Shown: piece by piece, positions 13,052 through 24,776 of the stretch
How positions within the stretch are numbered: position 1 is the stretch's first letter
Layout: every line of letters starts with the position of its first letter
Assembly (NCBI RefSeq): GCF_003473485.1
Contig: NC_053043.1
Location: 38,106,576-38,170,575, forward strand
From: Medicago truncatula
Taxonomy: Eukaryota > Streptophyta > Magnoliopsida > Fabales > Fabaceae
Length of the DNA: 64,000 nucleotides
Direction of reading: 5' to 3'
Made by a program: the position numbers and the translations under genes
Notes under the pieces: model-generated
The model's database searches: none
The model's input: only the letters and a program-made list of their open reading frames with translations
Told to the model about the DNA's origin: nothing

Positions 13052-16000
13052 ATGGATATATCTCAACCAACAAGACGCAGACGCTCTCAGCCGTCGGATC
13101 CACCGGCACGATCATCTTCATCTTACTCGAAGCTCGACAAAGCATCGAAATCGGACGGTAAAGATGAAGGGTTAAAATGGGCATTACCGTTTTTTGCTTT
13201 GGGAATTTTGAGATATATGAGTGCTACTTCGAATATTATTCATGATTGTGATGAGGTTTTTAATTATTGGGAACCGCTTCATTTTCTTCTTTACAAAACT
13301 GGGTTTCAAACTTGGGAATATAGGTAACACTCTTTTCTATCTAACTTTTTGTTTAATGTTTGATATTGTTTTTCTTTTCCTTATGTTTTCTTAAGATTTA
13401 AGTTAGTAGCTCTGTAGCACTGACACATCTGATCGAAGACGTGTCCAAACAAGTGTCAGTGTGGACTGACATGACACTGACAAATGTGATTATATTCAAT
13501 TAATTTATTTTCTCAAATTATCATTAGTGTTGACGAGTTCGGTGTGAGTTTATGTTGGAGCATAGTTAATAGTGGTTGAGTTGTGTTTTGAAATTTTTGG
13601 GTTTTTGTTTTTGAGAAGATGGGTGAATGGAGAAGTGAAAAAGTTTTGGTTTTGATGGTTTTAATGTGGGTAGTTTGTAGATGTGATTATGAGAGGAAGA
13701 GGAAATTTATGGGAAGAAATGTTATTTTGATTAAGCTTTTGTTAGGTTTTGTCTTTAACTAGAGAGAAATGAATTAAAATAAGTTTTAGCACCGATGCCT
13801 CCGATCGAAGGTGTGTCCAGTGTCTAACATGTGTTTGTGTCAACTGACAGGGCACTGACACATGCATTTTTGTTTAATTAATTCGTTTTCATAAATTATG
13901 AGAGGTGTTGATGTGTTAGTGTCGTGTGAGTTTGTGTGTTGGTGCTTCATAGGTTAATAGTGGTTGTGTTGTATTTTGGTTTTGTTATGAAATTTTGGGT
14001 TTTTGTTTTTGGGAAGATGGGTGAAGGAAGAAGTGAAAAAGTTTTGATTTTGGTAGTTTGTATGTGGGTGCTTTGTAGATGAGATTATGAGAGGGAAAAG
14101 AAAATTAAGGGAAGAAATGTTAGTTTGATTATGTTCTTGTTAGATTTTGTCTATAATTGTTGAGATGTGAACTAAAAGAAGTAGGGGGGTTGGGTAGCTC
14201 AACTAGTTTGAGCTAAGGGATGAGGAGTTGGAGGTCATGGGTTCAAACCTGGACGGAGGTGAAAAAGTAATCTAACAACTACAATTAACATTTGCTATTC
14301 AAAAAAGTGAACTAAAAGAAGTATTAGCAAGATTAAGAAACATATGTTGGATAATAACGTGGTGTGGCGCTGGTTGTAGACCATTTTTAATGTTATGTTA
14401 AGCATGTGGTTAGAGGTTCGAGCCCTGATCGGGGATACCGGGTTTGATAATTTGTATGTGTGTAGCTTGTAGATGAGATTATGAGAGGAAAAAGAAATTT
14501 AGGGGAAAATAATGTCATTTTGATTATGCTTTTCTTGGGTTTTGTGTATAATCGGAGAGAAATGAACTAAAAGAAGTATTAGCAACATAAAAAAATGCTG
14601 GACACTAACATGGTGCGGGGCTCTGTAGCATCAACACTTTTGATCAAAGACATGTCAGTGTCTGACACCGGCACAATATGACACATGTTATTACATTGAA
14701 TTGTCATTTTTTCAAATTATTAGCGCTGTCAACGTGTCTGTCGTGTCCAGTGTCCGTGTGCGTGCTTCACAGGTATGGGGTTGGTGGTAGATAACTGGTC
14801 CCTTAAACATGTGGTTAGAAATTTAATACCAATGATGTGGTTTGAGGTTCAATACAAGCCTCGGTCGGGGGGTTTGATTATCTATATGTGTGTAGCTTGT
14901 AGATGAGATCATGAGAGGAAAAATAAATTTGAGGATAGAAGGTCATTTTGATTATGCTCATGTAGGGTTTTGTCTATAACTTGATGCAATGAACTAAAAG
15001 ATTTAATTAGCATCTTAAAACATGTGTTGGAAACCAACATGATGTGGCATTGGTGGTAGATAACTGGTTTTTTAAGCATGCGGTTATGATTTGTTATTGA
15101 GCCCTGATTGGGGATACTTGGGTTTAGTTCAAGCTATTTTTTCTATGGCATTGACAATGGAGTTGTGTTTGTGCGTTGCAGTTCACAGTTTGCTCTTCGG
15201 TCGTATTTGTACCTTTTATTTCATGAAATTGTGGCTCGACCAGCTTTGTGGGTGTTTGGTGATGATAAAGTAAGATTTCACATGTACTTCCTTATTGATT
15301 TTTGTTATTGATTGAGGTTTTCCTCTTGTTTATGCTATTAATATTACCTGTCCCTTACTGTTGCAGGTGAGAGTGTTCTATGCTGTGAGATTCTTTCTTG
15401 GTTTTCTGTCCGTTGTCACCGAGACTGTTCTTGTGGTAGCTATTTCAAGAAAGTATGGAAAACGACTTGCTTGTTATACACTTGCTATGCTGTGCTTAGC
15501 CAGCGGCTGTTTCTTTGCTAGCACAAGTAAGTGAGCCTTTAGCTTTTCTTTCTTTCTTTTAGTTATTGTGCATACTTGCCTTTGATGACAATTCTCAATC
15601 TCAACCTCACGTAAACTAAATTTACAGATAAATAAATGTTGACCAAGTAGTCTGCATTTCAAGATTCAGTATTCTAGTTTGAGATGTGAGAGTCTGTTTT
15701 GTTAATGTTTGTTCTTTATTGATTGTTTGTTGTCTCCAGGTTTCTTGCCAAGTTCATTTTCCATGTATGCAATCTCTCTTGCCTCGGGTTTATTTCTGCT
15801 TGATAAACATGCTGCGGCAGTTGCTGTTTCTGCTATTGGTGTGATACTTGGCTGGCCATTCTCAATCTTGGCTTTTCTTCCAGTGACACTTTATTCTTTA
15901 TATATAAAATTCAAACAGGCATTTATTGGTGGGGCTGTCACATCAGCAATTCTTCTTGTAAGCAGATTCCTCCTCCCACCCTCTCTTGTTGACATACTAT

Positions 16001-19000
16001 TTATGAAACGCTTACACATACATGGAAACCGGACATGACACTCACACGTCGACACTGATTATAATTTGAAAAATAAAAGTAATTTTATGTAATCACATGT
16101 GTCGGTGTCATTTCGGACGCCGAACAATTAAATGTGTTGGTGTTACATAGCCAAAGCTTACTCTTGCCTGAAAATTTTGCTTATACCATTTAATGTTGTA
16201 TATAATATATAATATATAGCTGTGCTTGCATGTTATTATGTTATTAATTTTGTAACCATTGTAATGTTTTACAGGCATTGTCAGTCGTTACTGACTATAA
16301 CTATTATGGAAAATGGACTTCATCAGTCTTGAATCTTCTAATATACAACGTAGCTGGAGGCGGTGAAAGTCATCTGTATGGGACCGAAGGACCTCTCTTT
16401 TATCTGAAGAATGGATTTAACAATTTCAACTTTTGTTTTGTTCTTGCTATGCTGTTCTTGGGAATTTTGCCTATTGCTAAGAAGAAATATGCGCCAGACC
16501 TGCTTATTGTGATCTCTCCTTTATACATTTGGCTGGGTTTTATGTCTTTGCAGCCACATAAAGAAGAAAGGTTTGGCAAATTATTTTACATGATCTTCTT
16601 TTACGAATTTAAACATACTGTGTTATTGTCAACGCAATTAAAATGGATATGAATCTCTTGTTTCCACTACTTTTGGTCTATACAAGTATGTGTCCTATTA
16701 TTTGCAATGCAATCTGCAAGGTTGCTTCTCCCTTTGTTAAGGAACTTGCAACCTTATTAATTGATGGGCTAGCTTATAGTGAATGAGGCACTAAATTTTT
16801 AAAGTTGCGATGAAGTCAATTTCCTAAAGGTTTACATTTTTGCAATTTTTCTAATGTGCATTGAGCAGTTTGGGATGAAATTTGGATCACGAAAAACTTT
16901 AGTTCATTATCACAGGGCATCTTCAATCGTTGAGAGCATATCTCTTAGATCTTGATGATGACGATTATCATTATTAGTAATTAAAAATCAGCACTTTTCT
17001 ATGTGTTTATCTGTCTGGATTAGTTGTTCATTAAGGGGATTCACACCTTTTTTTTCCACTTTTTGAGAGAGGGGGTTTTTTGCTCTCCTTTTGGGTAAAT
17101 CTATGCTAGTCACTGTAACCTGGATTTGATGGTCATGGTTTAGTTATCTTCTGCATTGGAGCAGTAATTGTTAAGTTAACCCACTTGGGTTGGCCTGGTG
17201 GTGTTGACTTGGGACCTTGGAGTGTGCTCCCTCTCAAGGTCTTGGGCTCGATTCTCTCCGGTGCCAATTTCAGTGGGCTAGTTTGGCTTCTTAAAAAAAA
17301 GTAATTGTTAAGTCAAATGCACACTTCAGAGGATAAAAATGCACACTTCAGAGGATAAGCTGTTGTAAGCTCTTATGAGACTGTTTGTGAGAACTTATGA
17401 AAACAGCTTATGACATATCTGTAAGCTGTTTTCAAATTATGTTCATAAGCTCTTCAGGATAACTTATGAAAGCAATTTGATTTGATTTTATCTTTTGTTT
17501 AGAAATAGCTTAAAGACGGACACTTATATGATAAACGCTTAATGAAGCTATTTATCCAAACAGGGCCTCGATATTATTCTTTTAGCTTATGCATTTGAGT
17601 GAAATAATTGTGATATTTATATTTTATTCTGTCATTATAGCTACAGTTACACTGATGCAAATAACCAATATTTTTTTGGTCCATCCTTCTTTCCATGTCC
17701 AGGTTCCTCTATCCAGTATATCCACTTATTTGTGTTGCTGCTTCTGCTGTCATTGAGAGCTTCCCTGACCTTTTCCGTGACAAGTATGATTCATCTGACA
17801 ATTCTTTAATAGTGAAGGTGAGTTATCGCTTTACTTATTCAGATGGATCTTTATATATCTGATATAGAAGCAATAAGTACTTTCTGGATTTGACTCTTTC
17901 TAAATGCAGGTAGCCAAATTTCTGAGGCCGGTGGTTCTTAGCATTATATTATATTCCTCTCATGCTCGTACATTTTCTCTGATTCATGGTTACCAAGCTC
18001 CTATTGAGATTTACAAGATTTTAGAGCACCACGACGATGTAGCAAATGGTGAGGATCAAACTTTAGTGACTTTAGTTCTTTTGTAGTTTTTTATATATTT
18101 TTTATTGAATAAGATTAACTGGACTACCACAGTGGTGATTTGATAATGCTTCATGCTTATTCACTAAAGCCTGCAATTTGTAAGGAATACTATGTTTCTA
18201 GAAGAATTCACTGAAAAAGGAAATAAATGGCACTTCAAGAAACTAGACTGCTGTTTTTTAATTTGCATACTCCGTGATAATTAACTTTTTTTGTGTCTGG
18301 AAACCATGGCTGTCGATATCTTACGATACATACAAGTGTAGTAGTCCCGTTTTTTTTAATGACTTGAATCTTGAATTATTTTGAGGTTCGTATCATATCA
18401 GCTTATAATTTTGCCATGACACTTGTTTGATTTCCTTCTAATGTGGTATAGTATGTTGGTCATCTCTCTCATTAGGCAATTGTATGTATTGCCATTACCT
18501 TCTAATGTAACTTAAGTTTCACTGTTTATTGATATCATTTTGTATTTTTTTGTTGCAGGTTCTGTACTTTGTGTTGGGAGTGAATGGCATCGTTACCCAT
18601 CGTCATTTTTCGTCCCAGATTTTGTGGGACAAGTTCGATGGATTGATGATGGTTTTGGAGGTCTTCTTCCCTTCCAATTTAATTCTACCCTAGGTGGGAC
18701 TGCGGCAGCACCACCATACTTTAATAACAAGAACATGGCATCAGAAGAGCAATATGTAAGTCCTTTAACTGCATATATGTTTCTTTCAAGTTTTAATTTT
18801 CTTTCTTGGCTGTTGTTGATTCCTAGAAATCTAAATTATTCATATTTTCTCTACTTTCTATTTCCATGTTAAAAGTGTGGGAGTTATAGGGCCGTTTACT
18901 CTTGGTGTTTCTTGTTTTCATTTCCACTGATAAAATAAAATAAACATTAGAGAATGCATTATGACTTGGACGAGTTTAGGAGGTCTAAATGAGTTGATAC

Positions 19001-20385
19001 ACACTTTTGTAGTAGACTCTCTCTGACTTGGACGAGTTTAGGAGGCCTAAATGAGTTGACACACGTATAATCATTTTTTTAGTAGACTCACTCTAACTCA
19101 GATGGAATCAGACAGACTGGCGAGTCTAAATCGAGTTCACGAGTGCATTGAAAATTTTGAAAAAAAGCCCAAAACACATTCGGCCTCACCGTTTCATTGA
19201 AAAAAAAACCTAAAGGTATACAATCGACCTTTCTCTCGTCTCTTCCTTTTTCGTTTCAGAAGTCAGAAACAAACCTTCTCTCATTTTTCCTTGTTCTGTG
19301 GTAGTGCGACACATTAATTCTCGCTGTCTCTGGTTTGCACGTCTCACGCCGTCTCACATTCGCATGTTTTACAACATCGCGTTCATATTTTGCACGTCCC
19401 TTGCAGTATCACACTCGCTCATCTCTTGCAGTCTCGCGTTCACTCCTGTAGTTTGTGTTATGTTCTGACTCAGTGTGTTTTGTTGGTTGTTGGTAACATT
19501 GCTGTGTTTCCTACTTCCTGTTTTGGTTTTCAGGCTCTGTTCTGCGAGTGTTGCGGTGTTTGCGTTCGTTGTTATTCTGTATTTCATTTCATGTACTCTT
19601 TATTATTTTATGCTCTGTTTTTAGAAAATGTTTCATTCTTCTGTTATTTACTTTCTTTGCTTACTGTTGTTTTATGTTGCTGTTTTTTTATGCAATGTGT
19701 ATTTATTTTATTCCCTTTGTTTTGTTACAGCAATGTGTATATATTTTTATGTTACTTGGTGTTCTATTATGTATATGTATCATTTACAGGATTTTGTAAG
19801 TCATTTTTTTATTATCCTTTACGATTCTACGTGTGTAAACTCGAGTCTGACAACCTTGGTTTTCAGTCTTCTCTATCACATTTAAAAAAGAAAATTCACG
19901 ACCATCTAGCCACCCACATACAAAGTAAAAATTGAAAATAAAAAGTGAAAATATTGTTAGAAAGTTAACAGACCCTTGCATTTCAATGAGTATAACTTTT
20001 CACTTTCACCTCACTTTGCCATTTTGCTCTCTAAATGTTGTTAGAAGAAAACTGACTAGTGAGTGACTAACATTGATTTGGCAGCTACATGATATCGATG
20101 CCTGCACTTTCCTCGTTGAGCTACAGCTAAAGCGGCCTTACCTGACCCGTGGAAGCGACTTATCAACATGGGAGGTAATAACCATTCATGAAGATTCTCA
20201 TATTAAATGCTAACATCTATTAATTGTGTTTGGGTATATTGTATGTATTTCAGGCTATTGCTGCATTACCATATCTGGATAGGGAGCTTTCACCAGCTTT
20301 GTATAGGTCATTTTTCATCCCTTACCTCTGGCAAGAAAAGAATGTTTTTGGCATGTATAAACTGCTCAGAAGAATACCGAAATGA
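13052..20385 (+). CDS. ALG9: Alpha-1,2-mannosyltransferase ALG9
   Basis: GT22-family dolichyl-phosphate-mannose-dependent mannosyltransferase that adds alpha-1,2-mannose to the lipid-linked oligosaccharide in the ER lumen for N-glycosylation. Exons: 13052-13323, 15182-15269, 15367-15526, 15740-15957, 16275-16570, 17703-17817, 17910-18048, 18559-18755, 20085-20174, 20254-20385. All boundaries are GT-AG and in phase, giving 568 aa, about the length of plant ALG9. Visible signatures are the early luminal Asp-rich loop HDCDEVFNYWEP, several hydrophobic membrane segments (for example AISLASGLFLL and AVSAIGVILGWPF), and the GT22 motif HKEERFLYPVYPL spanning the exon 5/6 junction. The HKEERFL-YPVYPL form favours ALG9 over ALG12 or PIG-B. 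Introns 1, 4, 5 and 8 contain SINEs, MITEs and internal repeats, but the splice sites are intact. Confidence 0.94.
13410..13565 (+). repeat. GACAC-rich MITE-like element, copy 1
   Basis: Built of GTGTCAGTG / CACTGACAC motifs at both ends around an AT-rich centre (ATTATATTCAATTAATTTA). Related copies lie at about 13790-13955 and 14615-14775 in the same orientation, and at about 16000-16155 in reverse orientation in ALG9 intron 4. Confidence 0.6.
14184..14306 (+). mobile_element. tRNA-derived SINE with perfect 17-bp target duplication
   Basis: Box A-like TAGCTCAACTAGT and box B-like GGTTCAAACCTGG are at tRNA-like spacing, and the 3' end is A-rich (AAAAAA). The flanking 17-mer GTGAACTAAAAGAAGTA is identical at 14167-14183 and 14307-14323. 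It lies in ALG9 intron 1, in the same orientation as the gene. The duplicated target is itself part of the intron's tandem repeat. Confidence 0.9.
16000..16155 (-). repeat. GACAC-rich MITE-like element, inverted copy
   Basis: The reverse complement of this part of ALG9 intron 4 aligns with the elements of intron 1 at about 13410, 13790 and 14615. It shares the GTGTCGGTGTCAT-type end and the ATAATTTGA/AATAAA centre. The opposite orientation argues for transposition rather than local tandem duplication for this copy. Confidence 0.55.
17177..17299 (+). mobile_element. tRNA-derived SINE with perfect 14-bp target duplication
   Basis: Box A-like TTGGCCTGGTGGT, box B-like GGGCTCGATTCTC and an A8 tail. 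The 14-mer AGTAATTGTTAAGT is identical on both sides (17163-17176 and 17300-17313, the second starting in the tail). The element sits in ALG9 intron 5. The family differs from the SINE at 14184. Confidence 0.9.
17352..17570. repeat. MITE-like repeat in ALG9 intron 5
   Basis: Shares the AGCTTATGA/CATAAGC motif order, the AACTTATGAAA(A/G)CA block and the final TTTATCCAAACAGGGCC-like end with the repeat at 8868-9117 in the PEPC intron. It lies about 40 bp from the SINE at 17177. Confidence 0.6.
18955..19980. other. Inserted or expanded DNA in ALG9 intron 8
   Basis: Intron 8 (18756-20084) is 1,329 bp. It has a near-direct repeat of GACTTGGACGAGTTTAGGAG at about 18964 and 19025, and a pyrimidine-rich open frame at 19390-19935 on the plus strand with no family resemblance. 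That translation is Phe/Cys/Leu-rich and looks like chance. Confidence 0.4.
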
Positions 20386-20831
20386 TTCTATTTAACCGGC
20401 AAAGGAGTGTCTGGATAGTCCTTGATTATGGTGGTGGGATTTACATGAAAAAAAAAAACAATTTTGTTAGACACTGATCTTTTAGGATTTTTCCCATCTG
20501 TCGAGTATTTTGATTTAGTTCTAGTCTTCTCTTAAATTTCTACAATGTTGGATGCTGAAATATACTTTCTCCCACTGAAACATTCATTTTATTAATCTTG
20601 TACAGTTGAATTCTAATGTTTATGCAATTAGTACCACCTGATTATAGCAATGTAGGTAAAGACATTAGAATTAACATAAAAGACCAACTAATACGATAAA
20701 TGGTCATTCTTAAAGGAATTGATGGCTAATTTTGCTTATACTGATATACTTGAAATATTCCTTTGTAAGTTTGAAATTGAAATATGCCTATAAAAGTGTA
20801 TAGTATTTCTCTACTTAGATAGACCTATATT

Positions 20832-22680
20832 TTATATACCTAGATCTTGTTCTTCTTTGCTATTTTCTTCTCTCTTACTCTCTTCCTGGACCATTTTCTT
20901 GGCTTGGAGGAATTTGATAAGGTCTTGTAAGCATTCTGTAGCATCAACATCCTTTGTTAACACTTCTGCAATTTCAGCTGGAGTAACTTGAACTTCTCCT
21001 AAAAGAACTTCAATCTTTTCAAAGAGTTCATGTTCAGTAATACAAAGGTAGTTAACAACCAATTGCTTAAAAGCAGAAAAGTTGCAATATGACAAGTGAA
21101 TTTGCTTGTCCATTCTACCAGGCCTTAGCAGAGCAGGATCAAGTCTGTCTTTGTGATTTGTTGTGAAAACAATTATGTGTTCTTCTCCACAGCATGACCA
21201 AAGACCATCTACTGCATTCAATAGTCCTGAAAGTGTCATCTGTTGAAAAAGTATCAACAAACATTAGTTTAAAATAATGTCATCATTATAACTATTTTCT
21301 GAAAAATAGTTGACAGCATACTTACATCCTTCAAGTAATTTCATTATATATAAAAGTTTAGCCGAGTTGAGTCCCAAATGGTCTCTCCATATGAACAGAC
21401 AACATAAATAAAAAAGTACTTACATATGTAAGTATTTCGAACCTATGACCTTCCATGTCTATATTTTGAAGATACATGTCAATGTCGACAAATTTTTACC
21501 AATAAGAGCAACCTTTTTTCAGCTAAATGTTATGTCCTTGTGCGGTAAAAGTCATATTATTAACAATAGGACCAACATTCGTCGGCTAAATCATGCAAAT
21601 GATTAAATATATCTAACTAGATTCATGTATGTCAAATTCTTCCAAATCATTGCATTATGGTATGAAAAAAAAAATCAAAGATGAATCACATTTTCAAAGA
21701 GAAATTCATACATTATTGTGGCCATTATGAACAACTTCTTCATCTTCTTCTCGGTTTTGCAATTTTACGGAGCAATCAATATCCTCTATCACAAGTATAG
21801 AACGGTTGGACATGCTGAGAATAAGTTGCTTCAAGCTCTTATTATCCCCTACATTAGTGAGATCCAAGTCATAGATATCATAGTTGAGATAGTTAGCCAT
21901 GGCTGCAATCAAGCTAGACTTTCCAGTACCAGGAGGGCCATACAACAAGTAACCGCGTTTCCAAGCTTTCCCTGTTCTTCTATAAAATTCTTTAGCCCTC
22001 ACAAATTTGTCCAAATCATTCTTAATTTCCCTTTGAAGCTCTTCATCAATTGCAAGAGTGGTGAAACTCATTGGATGGTTGAACTTAATAGGATCATGAC
22101 ACCAACGATTATATTCATTTGAGTGAATCTTAAGTGTCACAATTCCTTGTTTAATTTGTTTAGCTATCTCCATCACATAAGGCAAATATGAATCAATGAT
22201 CTTGTTTTTGTGTTTCTTGTGAAAAGTTAGCTCATATGATCTTATTTCTGACACAGGCGAGGAGCCCCTATCAAAATGTCGAACTCTTGATGAGTCGACT
22301 TGTATGCATATTAGTTTCCACTTTACACTAACACCTTCAAAAACATCACTCACTTCTTCATCTCTATCTAGATTGAATGAGAGCTTTTTATGTTCCATAG
22401 ATTTGGTTGCTTTAACTCTTTCTGCTGAGACAGTTGCTTTAGTTCCTAGATAGGCTTCTGCTGCCTCAAAAACTTGGTTTCTTGTCATCCCTTGAAATTC
22501 TTCAATGACTATGGTGAATTGTGCGTTGAATTGGCGAAAAACATGGTGAAGTCCCGATTGAACAAAGTTTAGGACTTCACGAGGAATGAGTTCATTCGTG
22601 ACAGTTCGCATTAGCGCAATTGAGGCCACTGCAGATAAAACTGGCTTGCTGCTATCAAACATTGTTGAGATCACTGTCAT
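20832..22680 (-). CDS. AAA-ATPase of the BCS1/AATP1 type, copy 1
   Basis: Two exons, 22680-21712 and 21239-20832, joined at a GT-AG intron of 472 bp, give 458 aa. Family members are membrane-anchored AAA-ATPases of mitochondria, ER or plasma membrane, many of them stress-induced in plants; the exact substrate is not deducible. Visible parts: an N-terminal hydrophobic region (residues 13-25) of the anchor type, the plant AAA-ATPase N-domain at about 25-120, Walker A GPPGTGKSS at 248-256, and Walker B ILVIEDIDC at 295-303. In exon 2 the sensor 1/second region of homology reads FTTNHKDRLDPALLRPGRMD, with its arginines. The C-terminus is charged (Glu/Lys-rich). All catalytic residues are present. 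The start is the first Met of the open frame. A paralogue lies at 29132-30717 in the same orientation. Confidence 0.93.
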
Positions 22681-22811
22681 TGATGAAGATCAGACGATTG
22701 AAATTTGATCTAATGGCTTAGATCAGCTGACTGCTATGGACTGGAAACGTTATTTAATGACGGCAATTTGAATCCTACGAAAAAATATGAAAGGAAAGCA
22801 TTAAAAAAATA

Positions 22812-23225
22812 TAATTTTGTTGAGATTTTGCAAGAGAATATTTCAAGATGTTTTTCTTATTATGACGTGTATGCGGTTATTAACTATGAATGATTCATGT
22901 TACAAAGAATTAGCTTGGCCATCTTGACAACAATGATAAGAATTAAAACAAACTAAACAAATTATCTAATTAACAAAAGTATAAAAATAAATAAATAGTA
23001 ATTAACAAAAACATATTAATTTTGTTGAGATTTTGCATGAGATTATTTCAAGATGCTTTTCTTTTTATGACGTGCGTGCATGGCAAGGTTAATATGATTC
23101 ATGTTACAAAGAATTTGCTTGGCCTTCGTGACAGTCATAGAAATTAATACAGAATAAACAAATTAACTAACTAACAAAAGTAGAAAAATAAATAATCAAA
23201 CACTAGTTAACAAAAGCACAATAAT
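22812..23225. repeat. ~205-bp tandem duplication upstream of AAA-ATPase copy 1
   Basis: The segments at about 22812-23015 and 23016-23225 align along their length. Shared blocks include ATTTTGTTGAGATTTTGCA, TATGATTCATGTTACAAAGA-like and AACAAAAGTA. The second copy is several percent diverged. It sits 130-550 bp upstream of the ATG, in the likely promoter. Confidence 0.7.
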
Positions 23226-23635
23226 TGAAAGGAAGAGAAACAAAAGAGAAAGAAAAATCTGTGCGGTTTAACAAAGAAAGAAGAAAGTGCAGAAAGAAAG
23301 AACCAGATGAGGAAAAAAACTGGGTGGTACTTCCAAGAATCAACCCTAGTTATATGCCTTTTTACCAAAATAAAAAACCCTAGTTACATGCTTTTGTTTA
23401 GAAAACGTAGAGTGCAAAGTAAAATTTACAGATGAGTTTAGAAAACGTTTCTACACACCTGAATATTGAAAACTGGGTGATACACACACCTGAACGTAGT
23501 GTGATGAAGAGGAGAAACGATGCTAGGGTTTTAACGGAGAAACGAGTCTAGGGTTTTAACAAAATTACTGGCGATTAGAAAATAAGGGTTACCGAGAGAA
23601 TATATATACATACAGTGGAACCTACTAGACTACTA

Positions 23636-24107
23636 CTCCCTCAGTTCCTTTTAAGTGTTGTTTTAGAATAGAGCAATGATATATTTTTTTTTTGTTAGCT
23701 TCTATCTTTTTCTCCAACAAATTCCACATTTTTTTTGCACACACTCTCTCTCATAACAAACAATTGTCAATTTTTTAGATATTGTGCACATCTCTTTATT
23801 TAATTTAAGTCAATATAAAAATTATTCCAACTTAGACATGGCAACACAACCCTCACCTGCCCTGATTTTAACGGAGAAAAGCCGAATTAACTGGGTTCGG
23901 GTGCGGGGGAAACCCGGAATTTTAATGCGGGGCCGGGGGATACTCACACCCGCCCCGCACCCATATTGTTTTTCTCCATATTGTTTTTCCAAATATATAA
24001 CATTAATTAGTTTTATTGAAAAATATAAGAATAATTGATAAAGGATATAATTGACAAATCATACCATTAAAAATACCAAAACAACACTTAAATAAAAACG
24101 AAGGGAG
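23636..24107. mobile_element. Stowaway-like MITE with internal GC-rich insert
   Basis: The ends are CTCCCTCAGTTCCTTTT...ACGAAGGGAG, inverted, with TA on each side (23634-23635 and 24108-24109), the Tc1/mariner-type target. The subterminal AAGTGTTGTTTT and its complement AAAACAACACTT also pair. A GC-rich patch at about 23838-23985, with GGTGCGGGGGAAACCCGG and CCCGCCCCGCACCC, interrupts the AT-rich interior and is probably a second insertion. Confidence 0.7.
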
Positions 24108-24776
24108 TAATACGTAAATTCCTTAAAAAAACTTAGATACATAAAAAACCTAGTATCATAAGCCCAATTAATAGACTATTAGTAACATTTACTTTTCTTT
24201 TTCAGTATAATAAATCAAATTAAATTTTATTTCTCTTTTCCCTTCTTCCTATCTTCACACTAATTATCTCGTTTCTTAAAAAAATAATACTAATTTTCTC
24301 TTTTCTCTTGAATATAATGAGGCGAATTCACCCAATAGTACTAACATGATATGACACGAGCCTCTTCTAACTTAATCAAAGTCATGATTTAAATACAGCC
24401 TTGGGCATTCAGCCGCGTTAAAACTCTTAAGGAGAGTTTATCGCTTATTTAGGTTCCACGCGAGCAGAGGATACCTGATTTACACCAAAAAATAATGAGT
24501 CGAATTCAAAAACCCACTCCCACATTTGAATTTTTTATTCAAAATTTTACTACTAGCAATGTCATACTCTATTGCCTTTATTCTAGGATTCAGTGTGTAG
24601 CTGGAAGAAAATGGTGCTGTTATGGCCTTTATAAAATTTTGATTTTTATTAAAACTAAAAAAAAAATAAATATTTGTTGCTTTCAAATTATAAAAAAACA
24701 AACTAATCATGATTATCTATTTCAACGACACCGACAATAATACAATATAACAAAAAAAAAATCTAAATTCTTTTTT

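Larger units (their letters stand above)
13410..15120. repeat. Degenerate tandem repeats filling ALG9 intron 1
   Basis: A block with AGATGAGATTATGAGAGG followed by a GGGAAGAAATGTTATTTTGATTA-like segment and AATGAACTAAAAGAAG recurs at about 13610-13790, 14018-14190, 14447-14590 and 14873-15015. A second motif (a GTGGTAGATAACTGG-like segment, then AAGCATGTGGTTA) recurs at about 14345-14446, 14775-14872 and 15025-15120. The 1,858-bp intron therefore grew largely by local duplication. Confidence 0.7.

Noticed and set aside
19390..19935. 181-residue plus-strand frame in ALG9 intron 8
   Set aside because: Phe/Cys/Leu-rich translation of T-rich DNA, in an intron, with overlapping frames of equal length and no family resemblance.
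13052..20385. Assignment as ALG12 or PIG-B
   Set aside because: All are GT22 relatives, but the HKEERFLYPVYPL form, exon content and length fit ALG9 best.
21718..22122. Plus-strand frames over the AAA-ATPase genes (also 29713-30165)
   Set aside because: They are shadows of the minus-strand exon encoding Walker A and Walker B.
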